Shown: positions 18,082 through 26,003 of the stretch, in pieces
Layout of the letters: every line of letters starts with the position of its first letter
Position numbering within the stretch: position 1 is the stretch's first letter
Source of the DNA: CBDCXF01 sp965223755
GTDB taxonomy: Bacteria > Acidobacteriota > Thermoanaerobaculia > Multivoradales > JAHEKO01
Assembly: GCA_965223755.1 (NCBI GenBank)
Contig: CBDCXF010000001.1
Span: 558,001-622,000, forward strand
Length of the DNA stretch: 64,000 nucleotides
Direction of reading: 5' to 3'
Notes under the pieces: model-generated
Told to the model about the DNA's origin: nothing
Database searches by the model: none
Seen by the model: the letters and a program-made list of their open reading frames with translations, nothing else
Program-made: the position numbers and the translations under genes

Positions 18082-18861
18082 ATGAACAATGCACGCATTG
18101 CGCTGATCGTCATCGCAACTCTGGTCATCGCGGCCGGAGCAGGCTTTGCCCAGCTCCCCAACCCAGGAGTCACCATTGAGGCTGGGCGGACCGCTCTAGT
18201 TGTCACCGACCCGCAGAACGATTTCTTGAGCCCCGAGGGAGTCACTTGGGGAGTCGTGGGCAAAAGTGTCGAGGCCAACAACACCGTCGCCAACATCCAG
18301 GCACTGCTCGAAGCCGCTCGAGAAACGGACACGCCGATTTTTGTCTCTCCTCACTATTACTACCCCACCGACCACGGCTGGAAGTTCGGGGGCGCCGTGG
18401 AAACCATGATGCACGCGATCAACATGTTCGATCGCGAGGGGGCACTGACGACAGCAGGCTTTGAGGGGTCCGGCGCCGATTGGCTGGAGCAGTACAAGCC
18501 GATCCTCAACCACTCCGATACCGTGGTTGCCAGTCCCCACAAAGTCTACGGGCCGGAAACCAACGATCTTGTCTTACAACTGCGCAAACGCGGGATCGAG
18601 AAGATCGTCCTCGCCGGGATGTCGGCCAATCTGTGCACCGAGGCCCACATGAGGGAGCTCATCGAGCAGGGCTTTGAAGTCGCTGTGGTCAAGGACGCAA
18701 CCGCTGCCGCCCAGGTTCCGGGACTTGACGGCTATGCAGCCGCGGTCGCCAACTTCCGCTTCATCGCCAATACCGTCTGGACGACGGAACAGGCGGTCGC
18801 CAAGCTCAAGGGTGAAGAATTGCCGATGGCCGAGCCATCTGAGGAAGCAACCGAGTCGTAA
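18082..18861 (+). CDS. Exported isochorismatase-family cysteine hydrolase
   Basis: A 259-residue protein with a signal peptide (ARIALIVIATLVIAAGAGFA). The cysteine hydrolase triad is present: Asp in ALVVTDPQNDFL, Lys in VASPHKVYG, and nucleophile Cys in GMSANLCTEAHMRELIEQG. An AAGGAG ribosome site lies just upstream of the ATG. Secretion is unusual for this mostly cytosolic family, which cleaves amide, ether or carbamate bonds. It is divergent from the AraC-Rieske/ThDP operon and followed by a strong terminator. Confidence 0.85.
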   Translation: MNNARIALIVIATLVIAAGAGFAQLPNPGVTIEAGRTALVVTDPQNDFLSPEGVTWGVVGKSVEANNTVANIQALLEAARETDTPIFVSPHYYYPTDHGWKFGGAVETMMHAINMFDREGALTTAGFEGSGADWLEQYKPILNHSDTVVASPHKVYGPETNDLVLQLRKRGIEKIVLAGMSANLCTEAHMRELIEQGFEVAVVKDATAAAQVPGLDGYAAAVANFRFIANTVWTTEQAVAKLKGEELPMAEPSEEATES

Positions 18862-18886
18862 GCGACCATTTCATTCAGGAGATTCG

Positions 18887-18918
18887 AAGGCCCGCCGAAC
18901 GGTGGGCCTTTTTGTTTT
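18887..18918 (+). terminator. Rho-independent terminator after the isochorismatase-like gene
   Basis: AAGGCCCGCC, a short GAAC loop, then GGTGGGCCTT form an almost perfect stem, followed by the T-rich tract TTTGTTTT. It lies 26 bp after the stop codon at 18861. Confidence 0.9.
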
Positions 18919-18959
18919 AAATGACGCGAAGCTCCGGTAGTAGGATGCGCGCAACCGTT

Positions 18960-19487
18960 ATGAATCCTCAAGCCCGCTTTGACGTCCTAAAACGCCTCCA
19001 TACCGAAGTTTTAGCGTCTGTGGAAGGAGTTGATGACGAGACACTGAACCGCGCCCCTGATGGTGGTGGCTGGTCGGCTGCCCAGGTCATCTCGCACATC
19101 ATCTACGCCGAGAGCGGCATTCTGCGGATGATCCAAAAGCGCATGGCCGAGCCCGAATGTCTGCGCGACGCGAGCTTCAAAACCGCCCTCAATTGCACCG
19201 CACTGGGCATGGCGATGTGGAGTCCGATCAAAATTGCCACCCCGGACGGGGTGAAAGAGGACGTCGAGGGTGGGACTCAGGCGGAGTTGCGTGCGCGCTG
19301 GGATGCAGTTCGCGCTGATTGGGGCGCCTTCATTGACGACTTCCCCGCAGAACTCCACAACAAGACCGTCGCCCGCCATCCCGTGGCTGGAGCAATGACT
19401 CTGGATCAGGTCCTACGGTTTCTCAAGCAGCACCTGCGGCGACACGGTAAACAGATCGATCGAACACTAAGGGCGGTTCAAGAGTAG
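18960..19487 (+). CDS. DinB-like four-helix protein
   Basis: A 175-residue protein starting MNPQARFDVLKRLHTEVLAS. The frame is open from 18921, and 18945 is another possible start; no strong ribosome site decides between them. The helix GGWSAAQVISHIIYAESGIL carries the conserved W-x-x-x-x-x-x-x-H pattern of DinB/MDMPI metal-dependent four-helix bundles, and the C-terminus LDQVLRFLKQHLRRHGKQI supplies the distal H-x-x-x-H pair. Family members are putative thiol-dependent transferases. The function here is unknown. Confidence 0.75.
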   Translation: MNPQARFDVLKRLHTEVLASVEGVDDETLNRAPDGGGWSAAQVISHIIYAESGILRMIQKRMAEPECLRDASFKTALNCTALGMAMWSPIKIATPDGVKEDVEGGTQAELRARWDAVRADWGAFIDDFPAELHNKTVARHPVAGAMTLDQVLRFLKQHLRRHGKQIDRTLRAVQE

Positions 19488-19550
19488 TTGTGCCGCCGCC
19501 GGTGCGTGCCGAGCCAGTCGACTACAGCTGACATCCGCAAATGACAAGGA

Positions 19551-19691
19551 AAGTCAACAGGCTACGGAGACAATCTACATTGGCATCGGTTGTCACGTGT
19601 CGACCGTTGTTGACTTCTATTGCACCATGAGTGCATACGGTTGCAAGCAGGACATCCGCTGACAGAGGGCGTGAGAATCAGCCGTCACGCC
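19551..19691 (+). promoter_or_regulatory. Structured 5' leader of nhaA (candidate riboswitch-type element)
   Basis: The 160 nt before nhaA can fold into several exact stems. A 9-bp stem pairs 19551-19559 (AAGTCAACA) with 19608-19616 (TGTTGACTT). Nested within it is a 6-bp hairpin, 19587-19592 with 19601-19606. Next come a 5-bp hairpin, 19621-19625 with 19631-19635, and a 7-bp hairpin, GGCGTGA 19668-19674 with TCACGCC 19685-19691, that ends 20 nt before the start codon. nhaA genes in several phyla are preceded by nhaA-I/nhaA-II RNAs, described as lithium-responsive riboswitches. I cannot confirm a match to those consensuses; the structure is seen, the identity is inferred. Confidence 0.5.
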
Positions 19692-19711
19692 AGGTCTTGA
19701 GTGTCACTGAT

Positions 19712-20881
19712 ATGAAATCGATGATCCACAAGTTCCTCCGCCTTGAGGCCGCAAGCGGGCTGCTCTTAATCGCAGCTGCAGCGCTGGCTCTCACGATCGA
19801 GAATTCACCGCTTGCATGGCTCTACGACAGGATCCTCGATCTACCTATGGCCGTGCAGGTCGGAGCGCTCCTAATCAACAAGCCATTACTCCTCTGGATT
19901 AATGACGGCTTGATGGCCATCTTCTTTTTGCTCATCGGACTGGAGATTAAGCGTGAAGTGGTCCAGGGCGAGCTGTCGAGTCGCTCTGGGGCGATACTGC
20001 CGGTCCTGGCAGCGGTCGGCGGAATGCTCGCTCCCGCACTGGTGTTCGTAGCCATCAACCTAAACAACTCTGAGAACCTGCGCGGTTGGGCTATTCCGGC
20101 GGCGACCGACATCGCGTTCGCTCTCGGCATCCTGAAGTTGGTCGGTCCTCGCGTGCCGATCTCGGTCAAGGTCTTCCTTACTGCGCTTGCGATCATTGAC
20201 GACCTTGGAGCGATCGTCATTATTGCGGTGTTCTACACCAGCAAGCTGTCGCTCCTGTCGTTGTCATTCGCCGCGGTCTTCACATTTGGCCTATGGCTTC
20301 TCAATCGGCGTGGGGTCACGAGTTTCACGCCGTACATTCTTCTCGGGATCGCACTGTGGGTCTGCGTGCTGAAGTCCGGCGTTCACGCCACCCTGGCGGG
20401 AGTCGTACTCGCGTTCGCGATTCCACTCCGTTCCCCGGACGGCGCCACGAGCCCCCTTGAGCGAATGGAGCACGGACTGCACCGGTGGGTTGCCTTTCTG
20501 GTCATGCCGGTGTTCGCGTTCGCCAATGCTGGAGTGTCGCTTGCGGGCTTCTCGTTGGGCGATTTGCTCGAGCCGCTACCTCTTGGCATCGCTCTCGGGC
20601 TCTTCTTGGGCAAGCAAGCCGGTGTCTTTTTGATGGCAACGCTAGGAATCGTTACCGGCATCGCACAGCGTCCCAAGGGCGCTTCCTGGGCGCAGCTCTA
20701 CGGCGCCTCGCTGCTGGCCGGCGTTGGCTTCACTATGAGCCTCTTCATCGGCACCCTTGCATTCGACGGCGTTGGGCAGGCGTCGGCGGTTCGGCTCGGC
20801 GTTCTCAGCGGCTCGCTCGTTTGCGGTTTACTCGGATATGTCGTCATGCGGTTGGCCCCAGCCGGCGAAACTACGCTCTGA
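19712..20881 (+). CDS. nhaA: Na+/H+ antiporter NhaA
   Basis: A 389-residue antiporter of about 12 membrane helices. The start at ATG 19712 gives MKSMIHKFLRLEAASGLLLI, matching the family N-terminus; the open frame from 19631 overlaps the structured leader. The ion-binding Asp pair is in LTALAIIDDLGAIVIIAVFY, and the conserved IGLEIKREVVQGELSS and ATDIAFALGIL segments are intact, as is the C-terminal GVGFTMSLFIGTLAF. It uses the proton gradient to expel Na+ (and Li+), controlling pH and salt stress. It is the last core gene before the tRNA-Leu-associated accessory region. Confidence 0.95.
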   Translation: MKSMIHKFLRLEAASGLLLIAAAALALTIENSPLAWLYDRILDLPMAVQVGALLINKPLLLWINDGLMAIFFLLIGLEIKREVVQGELSSRSGAILPVLAAVGGMLAPALVFVAINLNNSENLRGWAIPAATDIAFALGILKLVGPRVPISVKVFLTALAIIDDLGAIVIIAVFYTSKLSLLSLSFAAVFTFGLWLLNRRGVTSFTPYILLGIALWVCVLKSGVHATLAGVVLAFAIPLRSPDGATSPLERMEHGLHRWVAFLVMPVFAFANAGVSLAGFSLGDLLEPLPLGIALGLFLGKQAGVFLMATLGIVTGIAQRPKGASWAQLYGASLLAGVGFTMSLFIGTLAFDGVGQASAVRLGVLSGSLVCGLLGYVVMRLAPAGETTL

Positions 20882-21084
20882 ACTCACACTAGAGTGCGTC
20901 GCGTTTGAGCTCGGCCTTGGAAGAAACTTTCCCAAAGCGGCCAGCGTGAGCGCTAGGGGCCAAACTACCCCGCAGACTATTTCAATGATCTAAATGGCGC
21001 CGGAGGCGAGCTCACTCCCGAGCGATAGCGGAGCTATCGCGACGACCAAGCCCGTCTTCGGACTCCAGCCGCAGAGCTGTCTTG
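20882..21084. other. Intergenic DNA with perfect hairpin
   Basis: No gene is seen. The notable element is GCGATAGC-GGA-GCTATCGC at 21022-21040, an 8-bp perfect stem with a 3-nt loop and no T tract, so it is not a convincing terminator. It sits between nhaA and the tRNA-Leu-like fragment. Confidence 0.5.
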
Positions 21085-21137
21085 TGTTTGAGCGGGACTC
21101 GAACCCGCAAGCCTTGCGGCGGAGGATCTTAGGTCCT
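21085..21137 (-). other. tRNA-Leu 3'-half fragment (attachment-site remnant)
   Basis: On the minus strand an anticodon-loop-like CCTAAGA and stem TCCTC are followed by a type II variable arm (GCC-GCAA-GGC) and an intact T arm (GCGGG TTCGAGT CCCGC, 21092-21108). This is the layout of the 3' half of a tRNA-Leu. After the T arm the sequence TCAAACA does not provide a matching acceptor strand for any 5' half nearby, so this is not a working tRNA. The flanking AT-rich tract to about 21215 resembles the tract after the fragment at 22857. Confidence 0.65.
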
Positions 21138-21280
21138 ATTTAAGATACTGTAAAACATTGATAATAAATATCTTCTGATTGCTATTTATATTGCTGTGTA
21201 AGAGATGTGTAAAAATGCCCTGCTCTTCATGTTGCTCAATCGGCCCCCAACAGAAAGCAAGAGTTGGGAGAGATTGGCAG

Positions 21281-21748
21281 CTAGCGGGTCCAGGGCAACT
21301 TCGGACCTAGTCCGTCAAGAATAGCGGGGCCCCCGGTGTCTATTTGCCTCGCCTCCTCCCAACTTCTGTGGAGAAAGTCTTTCCCGATCCTCTCGAAATG
21401 CCGTTGGCGTTCTACATAGTTCAGTTCACGGAAGGTGCCTGGGCGGTCAAACACCGGCTCGAAAACTCGATCGATCTCAGGCAACCCATAGATGTTGCGA
21501 GCTCTCCATGTTCCATCAGGAGCCGCATGAAAGGATTCATGTCCGGTTAAAGGGAGAATTGGCTCAAGTCGCTCGGGCGACTTCGGCCAATTGAGGTTCA
21601 ATGTTGTCAGTTCAGGTTTGTGCGCCAATTGGAAAGGTGGGGGTTCCGGCAGTGGCGCCTTCGAAGAAAGGTCCAGAACGCTTGCGGCATAGGACGGCGT
21701 GCAAACACAAGCAAGCATCCCGCAGCGAGAACAGATTTGTATAACCAC
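21281..21748 (-). CDS. Hypothetical protein with Cys-rich N-terminus
   Basis: A 155-residue protein I do not recognise. The N-terminus has four cysteines in CSRCGMLACVC, which could bind a metal. A Pro-rich stretch (PLPEPPPF) and a hydrophilic C-terminal region ending GLGPKLPWTR follow. No signal peptide or membrane segment is convincing. It lies between two tRNA-Leu 3'-half fragments, 57 bp downstream of the repeat membrane protein gene, so the two may be cargo of the same small element. Confidence 0.5.
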   Translation of the reverse strand: MVIQICSRCGMLACVCTPSYAASVLDLSSKAPLPEPPPFQLAHKPELTTLNLNWPKSPERLEPILPLTGHESFHAAPDGTWRARNIYGLPEIDRVFEPVFDRPGTFRELNYVERQRHFERIGKDFLHRSWEEARQIDTGGPAILDGLGPKLPWTR

Positions 21749-21805
21749 GGCAGTCTCCTACATTCTCATGAAACTCAGTGAGGACAGTGCCCAGCAGACT
21801 CTCCT

Positions 21806-22558
21806 TCAAATAAGAAGAGCGATAAGTAGAACGAGAACGCCCAAAGATAGGATCACGGCAACCGCACCCTTCAGGATCGATGTGCCGTGCTCAGCGATCA
21901 CTTGAGCGACCGCCGCGAAGAGTAAAAGTCCAAGGAGGGCACGAAGAACATCACCTATCGAGGTCCTTTGGTGTGAAGTGATTTCAGACATTTGCGACTC
22001 TGGATTGGATCGAGGTTTCAAGACCGATTCTGCTAAAGAGCCCAATAAGTCAGAAACTGGGTCCCAGTCGGCGTCAGACTTAGGATCTATGTAGTTTGCG
22101 CTCGGGGAATTCCCACCAAAGGCCAGTCCTTCTCGTTGTGTCCGAGACGACCGACTTCTTGGGTCAAGGGGGCTGGAAGGGGATTTGGGATACTCACCAC
22201 TATGGTGTATCACCGTACGGCCCAAAGGGTCTTGTTTCCATGTGGACTTTCCAATCTTCCTACCTTTAGTATCGAAATGCTTTTGGGTATGCCTACCGAG
22301 AATATCTTGGTCGTCGCGACTGTGGTGAAGTCGGTTTCCTCTACGATCAAAGTGCTCGGCGCGATCTTTGCCTAGCCGATCCGTTGCTCGTCTTGTTTCT
22401 CCGACTTTCGTGCCCGAGTTGTCCAAATGCACTTGCTTGGGACGACCTAGCCAGTCCTCACGGGACACGGTTTTCCCAGTCTTTCGTCCACCCTCATAGT
22501 GTGTCCACACTGGCCGCCCAAGCCAATCCATGGATTTCTTACTCTTCTTTTTGGTCAT
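21806..22558 (-). CDS. Membrane protein with five 25-residue D-x-LGR repeats
   Basis: A 250-residue protein. Residues 11-130 consist of five tandem units of 24-25 residues, each beginning D-x-L-G-R/K (at D11, D35, D60, D85 and D110) and then showing H-x-D/E-x-x-G-x-K-x-G-x-T/S in the best copies, for example DWLGRPKQVHLDNSGTKVGE. A Ser/Pro-rich linker follows, then two C-terminal transmembrane helices (DVLRALLGLLLFAAVAQVIA and GAVAVILSLGVLVLLIALLI). The repeats should form a cytoplasmic or extracytoplasmic beta-hairpin array tethered to the membrane. Function is unknown. It lies in the interval flanked by tRNA-Leu fragments and is presumably acquired DNA. Confidence 0.65.
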   Translation of the reverse strand: MTKKKSKKSMDWLGRPVWTHYEGGRKTGKTVSREDWLGRPKQVHLDNSGTKVGETRRATDRLGKDRAEHFDRRGNRLHHSRDDQDILGRHTQKHFDTKGRKIGKSTWKQDPLGRTVIHHSGEYPKSPSSPLDPRSRSSRTQREGLAFGGNSPSANYIDPKSDADWDPVSDLLGSLAESVLKPRSNPESQMSEITSHQRTSIGDVLRALLGLLLFAAVAQVIAEHGTSILKGAVAVILSLGVLVLLIALLI

Positions 22559-22608
22559 GTTTCAAAAAGTTAAGACAATTCTGCCATCCTGCGACGGTGT
22601 ACCTTTAC

Positions 22609-22785
22609 TTACACCTCCTGAGCTGACTCGGCGGTGGTGGATTCTGGATCCGTTTTCCTTGTCCGGACGCATCTTCTTATTGGCGCACCTTTCTTGCCTT
22701 GCTCAAGGAAGGGCTTCATCTCCGGCAAATCTGTCACCGGAATATCGTCCAACTGGCTCCACGACGCTGAATCAGCGCCACAAGG
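22609..22785 (-). pseudogene. Possible C-terminal fragment of an unrecognised small gene
   Basis: An open frame of 58 codons on the minus strand with coding-like composition, ending QLDDIPVTDLPEMKPFLEQ then GKKGAPIRRCVRTRK and an acidic Ser/Thr tail before TAA at 22609. An in-frame stop precedes it and there is no good start codon, so it is either a remnant or uses a TTG start. It resembles the C-terminal part of small antitoxin-like proteins only vaguely, and I do not assign a function. The rest of 22559-22856 shows nothing. Confidence 0.3.
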
Positions 22786-22856
22786 CTACATGGTGTGTTA
22801 GAGCTTAACAGGGGCGCCACTTGAATTCAGACATTGTCGGATTCGCCCAGATCGCA

Positions 22857-22900
22857 GCATCGAACCCGCGAGCCTTGCCGCGGAGAATTTTAGATCCTTT
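22857..22900 (-). other. Second tRNA-Leu 3'-half fragment (degenerate)
   Basis: The minus strand reads GGATCTAAAATTCTCCGCGG then CAAGGCTCGCGGGTTCGA. This repeats the order of the fragment at 21085-21137 (loop, stem, variable arm, T arm) with several changes, and the T stem is broken on its 3' side. The following AT-rich tract (to about 22990, with TAATAATAAA and GTGCAAAAAC) also resembles 21138-21215. The two copies therefore look like diverged ends of one integrated segment. Confidence 0.55.
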
Positions 22901-23078
22901 AGAATCTAGTGTAACCCACTAATAATAAAGGTGTTCAAGTTGCTCTTTGTTTGTCTGTCTAATGACTGTGCAAAAACAGATCTTCAACAAAAGGGGGATC
23001 AGCGAGCTTCCCGCCGCCGCGAGAAGAAGTCGCTCAAAATCTCCCCGCACTCGGCTTTGAGGGCCCCGTCGGTAACCA

Positions 23079-24026
23079 CTAGCTGTGTATTCTCAGCACG
23101 TTGTTCAGGTGAGTGATCCTACTGATTGGCGGCAATCCATCAAGGCTCATGTGCTGACGGTGGAAATTGTAGAAGTGGAGGTATAGCTTGAGTCGCACGC
23201 TACGCTGTCGGGAGTCTTGGTGGACCCATCGGTAGGCCCATTCCCGCATCAGGGTCTGGATAAAGCGCTCGGCCTTGCCATTGGTGCGGGGTCGGTATGG
23301 GCGTGTTCTGATGATGCCCAGGCCGAGATCTTTGCAGGTAGCGACAAAGCGCTTGGCAATGTAGCAAGGGCCGTTGTCGGTCATCACCGCCCGGACCTGG
23401 ATCCCTTTGCTAGCAAACCAGGCCACAGCACGACGTAAGAACGCGATGGCTGAGCCCTGCCGTTCATCCGGTAACACTTCGACATAGGCCAGGCGTGAGC
23501 GGTCATCCACACAGACGTGAACAAACTCCCATCCGGCCCCAGGAGTGCAGTCGCGCCGGTTGCCAGTGACCCGGTGGCCGACCTTGCGGATCGCCGCCAG
23601 CTTCTTGATATCCAGATGGATTAGCTCGCCCGGAAACTGCTTCTCATAGCGGCGCACCGGCTCAGGAGCCTCAAGCGAAGCCAACCGGCCCAGCCCTGCA
23701 CGCTTAAGGATCCTCCCTACCGTCGAGCGCGGTAAGCCCAGACGAGCGGCGATCTCACTGCCGGTCAAGCGCTGACAACGCAGCTCGATGAGCTTGTGCA
23801 CGATCGCCTCTGGGGTCCTGGTCGGTATCCGGTGAGGCCGAGACGAGCGGTCCTTGAGCCCAGGCGTACCCTCGGCTCGAAAGCGGGCCAACCAGCGATA
23901 GGCCGATCGCTCGCTGAGGCCCTGGGCCTCAGCGGCCTCTCGCACCGTCCATCCCTCCTCAAGGACTCGACGCACTAGCAGGGCTCGACTTCGTGGGCAG
24001 CTTCGTGCATTCTCATGAATGTCCAT
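23079..24026 (-). CDS. IS481-family transposase
   Basis: A 315-residue DDE transposase. The N-terminal helix-turn-helix pair (VLEEGWTVREAAEAQGLSER, and LTGSEIAARLGLPRSTVGRI) binds the ends. The catalytic core shows ELIHLDIKKL (first Asp), AVMTDNGPCY (second Asp) and RPYRPRTNGKAERFIQTL (Glu). The protein appears intact. Its frame runs through the terminal inverted repeat, and the TAG stop (23079-23081) lies in the duplicated target sequence rather than in the IS itself, so protein length depends on the insertion site. Confidence 0.92.
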   Translation of the reverse strand: MDIHENARSCPRSRALLVRRVLEEGWTVREAAEAQGLSERSAYRWLARFRAEGTPGLKDRSSRPHRIPTRTPEAIVHKLIELRCQRLTGSEIAARLGLPRSTVGRILKRAGLGRLASLEAPEPVRRYEKQFPGELIHLDIKKLAAIRKVGHRVTGNRRDCTPGAGWEFVHVCVDDRSRLAYVEVLPDERQGSAIAFLRRAVAWFASKGIQVRAVMTDNGPCYIAKRFVATCKDLGLGIIRTRPYRPRTNGKAERFIQTLMREWAYRWVHQDSRQRSVRLKLYLHFYNFHRQHMSLDGLPPISRITHLNNVLRIHS

Positions 24027-24129
24027 CCGGGTTCTCCTTTGGGTGCTGATCGGTTACTTCCCAATCAGCTTCTCCGAAGAAGCTCGGATGGACAACTCCT
24101 TTTACTGAACAACGTGGTGAGACAACACA
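23084..24129 (-). mobile_element. IS481-like insertion sequence in tadA
   Basis: 1046 bp. The ends are imperfect inverted repeats: TGTGTATTCTCAGCACGTTG continuing TTCAG at 23084, and the complement of TGTTGTCTCACCACGTTGTT continuing CAG ending at 24129, with the inner ACGTTGTTCAG identical. The element is flanked by a perfect 6-bp direct repeat ACTAGC (23078-23083 and 24130-24135). TGT...ACA ends and a short duplication fit the IS481 family. It contains one transposase gene. Confidence 0.92.
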
Positions 24130-24601
24130 ACTAGCCGATGATTCAGCCGCGTGTCGCGGGCCAGATCCCCGAGGCTGCCGCAGAAGCCTGCCTTCGGGTC
24201 ATACGCGCCGAACACCAGCCGATCCACCCTCGCCAGAACCAACGCTCCCGCGCACATAGCGCAGGGCTCCAGCGTGACGAATATCGTTGAACCCCCGAGC
24301 CGCCAGTCCCCGGTCCGAGCCGCTGCCTGCCTTATTGCTTCGATCTCAGCGTGCGCCAGTGGGTCCTTGTCGCCCTCTCGTCGGTTGCGTCCTCGGCCGA
24401 TTATCTCCCCGGCCCGAACTACCACGGCACCGACGGGCACTTCACTGGCGGCGGCCGCAATATTTGCTCGCAATGAAGCCATGAGACGGCTACCGTCTGA
24501 AAATGACTAGATCGCTTGTCGAAAATCAGGCTGCCGACGCCGAATGGATGCGCGAGGCGATTGCGACAACAACGGTCCTGATGTAGAAGGATTTAAGAGA
24601 A

Positions 24602-24649
24602 GCGAGAGTGGCGGAACGGTAGACGCGTTGGTCTCAAACACCAATGCCC
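24602..24649 (+). other. tRNA-Leu(CAA) 5'-half fragment
   Basis: The plus strand gives an acceptor strand GCGAGAG, a D arm (GCG...CGC) and a full anticodon arm TTGGT CTCAAAC ACCAA with anticodon CAA, then TGCCC. After that the sequence becomes the truncated coupling-protein gene on the other strand. No matching 3' half with acceptor CTCTCGC and T arm follows. The fragment looks like one side of an integration site whose 3' half has been lost. Confidence 0.75.
24628..24638 (+). repeat. Direct repeat copy 1, TTGGTCTCAAA (putative att core)
   Basis: An 11-bp sequence inside the anticodon arm of the tRNA-Leu(CAA) fragment. It is identical to 27945-27955 beside the integrase pseudogene. The two copies bracket the integrase and coupling-protein relics, as expected for att sites. 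Confidence 0.5.
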
Positions 24650-26003
24650 TTTTGGATGTCCTGCGTAACAACTAGCAGGCGTACACCGAAACCACGCATC
24701 AACTTCGGCGCGGTTTCTATCGCCTCACTGTAGCCAAGGGATGGCATCTCATCTATCGCAAAAAGACACGGATACTGCAAACCTCCTTCAACGGTCTCGA
24801 AGGCATAAAGCCCGAGCACGCATAGCATGCGGAACCAACCTCTCAGAGGCCCGTTGATGTCAGTTGTGTGAGCACAAATAAACACCGTCACTCTGGAGGT
24901 CTTGAGCTCCTCGAGGCAGAAATCCGAATGCTGAGAAATCGCCCGAATTCCGGGGGAATCCAGCCAGGCGGTCGCAGATCTGGCCGTTGCCAGAACGTCC
25001 CGCGAGATCGGCCCTCCAGGAGCGCATTCGCCCGCTTGGCTACGGCCCCGTCGAATTCCGTCCTTTCAGCCATAGAGTGAAGAAGCCAGTCAAAAGGGTT
25101 GGCGCCTTCCGGCAAGTCGTTCGTGAGGCCATTGGTGAGAAGATCGCGCACGCACAGGAGGTTCCGCCGCTCCGGCGGCTCTACCACCAGTACGTAGAGA
25201 ATCAACCCTTCCACAAAGGCTCTCGCCGATTGCGGGAAAAAGGGCTTCTCCTTGGGGTCACGCCTTATGAGTGCCTCGGCAATCTTGGCAGCAAAGTCCC
25301 CAGCAACTCTTGGGCCGTGGCGCTCGATAGCAGCCTTGATCTCCTCCAGGGCGTTCCAGCTCGCCGAGCGGGCGGTCTTAACCATGCCTTGCGGGTCCAG
25401 CACAAAGGAGCGATGGCCGCCTTTCTTCTCGGTAATACCAGCGCCGCCAAAGCCACAACGACGCAGAAGGCCGCGCGCCATTTGGCCCTTGGGATCGACC
25501 ACAAGCGCGGAGCCCTTGTGCAGCGAGAGGATGGTCATAAGGAGCGTGGTCTTGCCGGCGCCGGTGCCAGCAACCATAACCAGATGCCGATCGCCTTTGA
25601 TGCCTATGGGCTGAAACCACGGAAGGCCGAAAGCCCGAAGACACCCAAGGAAGATTTCGCCCGGCTCGTAGAGGAGCGCAAGCGTCTCCAGCATCGACGC
25701 CCATTTCGCGGTCGCCTTCCGACCGAAGGAGTAGCCGCGCACCCAATCACGAAATCGCATCCAAAGGCGGTAAAGCGGTCGCCATGGCACCCACAGCCAG
25801 GAGTGGAAGTGATCGGGATTGAAGAAACCGAAACGGCGCCCGAGAAAGGCCCAAGTGAGCCGCAGCACTGTAAGCCAGGCATAGACGCTGACAAAGACCA
25901 GGGCTGCAAAGGCGGCGGTGCTTTCAGCCGGCAGCCCCAGAAATCCGAAAATCCTTCGACCTGGCCAGAGAAGCCAGTCGAGCGCAGGCGCTACAAATTC
26001 CAC
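24634..26003 (-). pseudogene. VirD4/TraG-type conjugative coupling protein, frameshifted and truncated
   Basis: The N-terminal frame (26003 to about 24930) has membrane helices (FAALVFVSVYAWLTVLRLTW), then Walker A VMVAGTGAGKTTLLMTIL. After FGRFLS the frame shifts, and coding continues as DFCLEELKTSRVTVFICAHT and Walker B CLFAIDEMPSLGYSEAIETA. The protein ends at QDIQKGIGV where the sequence runs into the tRNA-Leu(CAA) fragment. Type IV coupling proteins are hexameric ATPases that feed DNA to a conjugation channel. No other transfer genes are present, so this is a relic of a conjugative element. Confidence 0.88.

Larger units (their letters stand above)
22999..24482 (-). pseudogene. tadA: tRNA adenosine deaminase TadA, split by an insertion sequence
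   Basis: The N-terminal part (24482 to 24130) contains the zinc deaminase motifs DPLAHAEIEAIRQAA and TLEPCAMCAGALVLARVD and ends NHRLV. The reading frame then runs into IS DNA. The C-terminal part resumes at 23083 as LVVTDGALKAECGEILSDF then FSRRREAR, with stop at 22999. Removing the IS plus one copy of its ACTAGC target duplication restores a continuous frame NHRLVVTDGALK and a normal C-terminal helix. TadA converts A34 to inosine in tRNA-Arg(ACG) and is essential in most bacteria. The insertion removes the last 25 or so residues, replacing them with LSHHVVQ and IS-encoded sequence. Confidence 0.9.

Noticed and set aside
22530..22808. 92-codon plus-strand frame between the repeat membrane protein and the IS
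   Set aside because: Low-complexity reverse-frame composition; the minus strand has a more coding-like fragment at 22609-22785.
24516..24600. Short plus-strand frame with ADAEWMREAIA, reminiscent of a deaminase N-terminus
   Set aside because: Only 27 codons, in the wrong orientation for tadA and ending before the tRNA-Leu fragment; likely chance similarity.
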